Source of the DNA: DATNBT01 sp964579765
GTDB taxonomy: Bacteria > Acidobacteriota > Vicinamibacteria > Vicinamibacterales > CAVVIG01
DNA: 5,005 bases
NCBI GenBank assembly: GCA_964579765.1
Contig: CAZOIK010000165.1
Location: forward strand, 1-5,005
Reading direction: 5' to 3'
Position 1 is the first letter of the stretch. Every line of letters starts with the position of its first letter. The translations under genes and the position numbers were made by a program. This document shows, piece by piece, positions 4,915-5,005 of this stretch. The notes under the pieces were generated by a model, which had not been told where the DNA came from, ran no database searches, and worked only from the letters and a program-made list of their open reading frames with translations.

Positions 4915-5005
4915 TTACATGCCGGCCGAGCGCCTCTCGGCGATCGGCGCCGTAATCCGCAGCAGGCCATCCTTGTAATCGGCCGTGATCTGATCCGGAT
5001 CGACC
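4915..5005 (-). CDS. C-terminal fragment of a probable Hsp20/alpha-crystallin small heat shock protein
   Basis: Only the last 29 codons are present; the gene runs off the right edge and ends with TAA at 4915-4917. The visible stretch VDPDQITADYKDGLLRITAP matches the end of the alpha-crystallin domain, where the pattern A-x-Y-x-D-G-x-L-x-I-x-x-P is a family hallmark. The product would be an ATP-independent cytoplasmic chaperone. After that, only the tail IAERRSAGM follows, without the I-x-I/V motif that many Hsp20 proteins use to assemble larger oligomers. It is 21 bases upstream of the nicotinamidase-fusion gene on the same strand, so the two are probably co-transcribed. The short visible length limits certainty. 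Confidence 0.75.
   Translation of the reverse strand, partial: VDPDQITADYKDGLLRITAPIAERRSAGM

Overview
This window is high-GC DNA, densely coding, with short intergenic gaps and good Shine-Dalgarno sites. The fragment at the left edge reads as the last strands of an outer-membrane beta-barrel, which suggests a Gram-negative (diderm) bacterium. The mix of families would fit an Acidobacteriota-like or similar environmental lineage, but that placement is an inference from style and gene content, not a proven assignment. No RNA gene, insertion sequence, CRISPR array or phage gene was seen.

Layout, left to right: (1) the 3' end of a plus-strand beta-barrel-like protein (2-115), facing a strong GC-rich hairpin (127-160). 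(2) A minus-strand run read from 2488 down to 126: a Crp/Fnr-type regulator without iron-sulfur cysteines (1799-2488), an unrecognised 88-residue protein (1463-1729), and a roughly 12-helix membrane protein resembling NnrS/heme-copper-oxidase-like proteins (126-1478), whose start overlaps the 88-residue gene by 16 bases. (3) Divergent from the regulator, a plus-strand gene for a RIC/YtfE/ScdA-type di-iron repair protein (2579-3301). (4) A convergent gap (3302-3456). (5) A second minus-strand run read from the right edge: the end of a probable Hsp20 small heat shock protein (4915-5005), a nicotinamidase fused to a receiver-like domain (3955-4893), and a YbhB/PEBP-family protein (3457-3909).

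The first module looks like a compact nitrosative-stress unit. The regulator gene is flanked by two near-identical palindromes, TATGAC-N4-GTCATA, one in the divergent promoter region (2514-2531) and one just before the 88-residue gene (1779-1794). Both are centred about 57 bases upstream of the start codon they would control. At both, a site at -41.5 would put a weak -10-like hexamer and a purine start point in place, as for class II Crp/Fnr activation. The half-site ATGAC differs from the classical FNR half-site TTGAT, and the regulator's recognition helix carries E-T-S-I-R where FNR has E-T-I-S-R. The simplest model is that this regulator activates ric and the small-protein/membrane-protein pair, and perhaps controls itself.

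The second module looks like general stress or NAD-salvage functions. Its most unusual member is the nicotinamidase with a C-terminal receiver-like domain whose usual beta-5 lysine is replaced by arginine.
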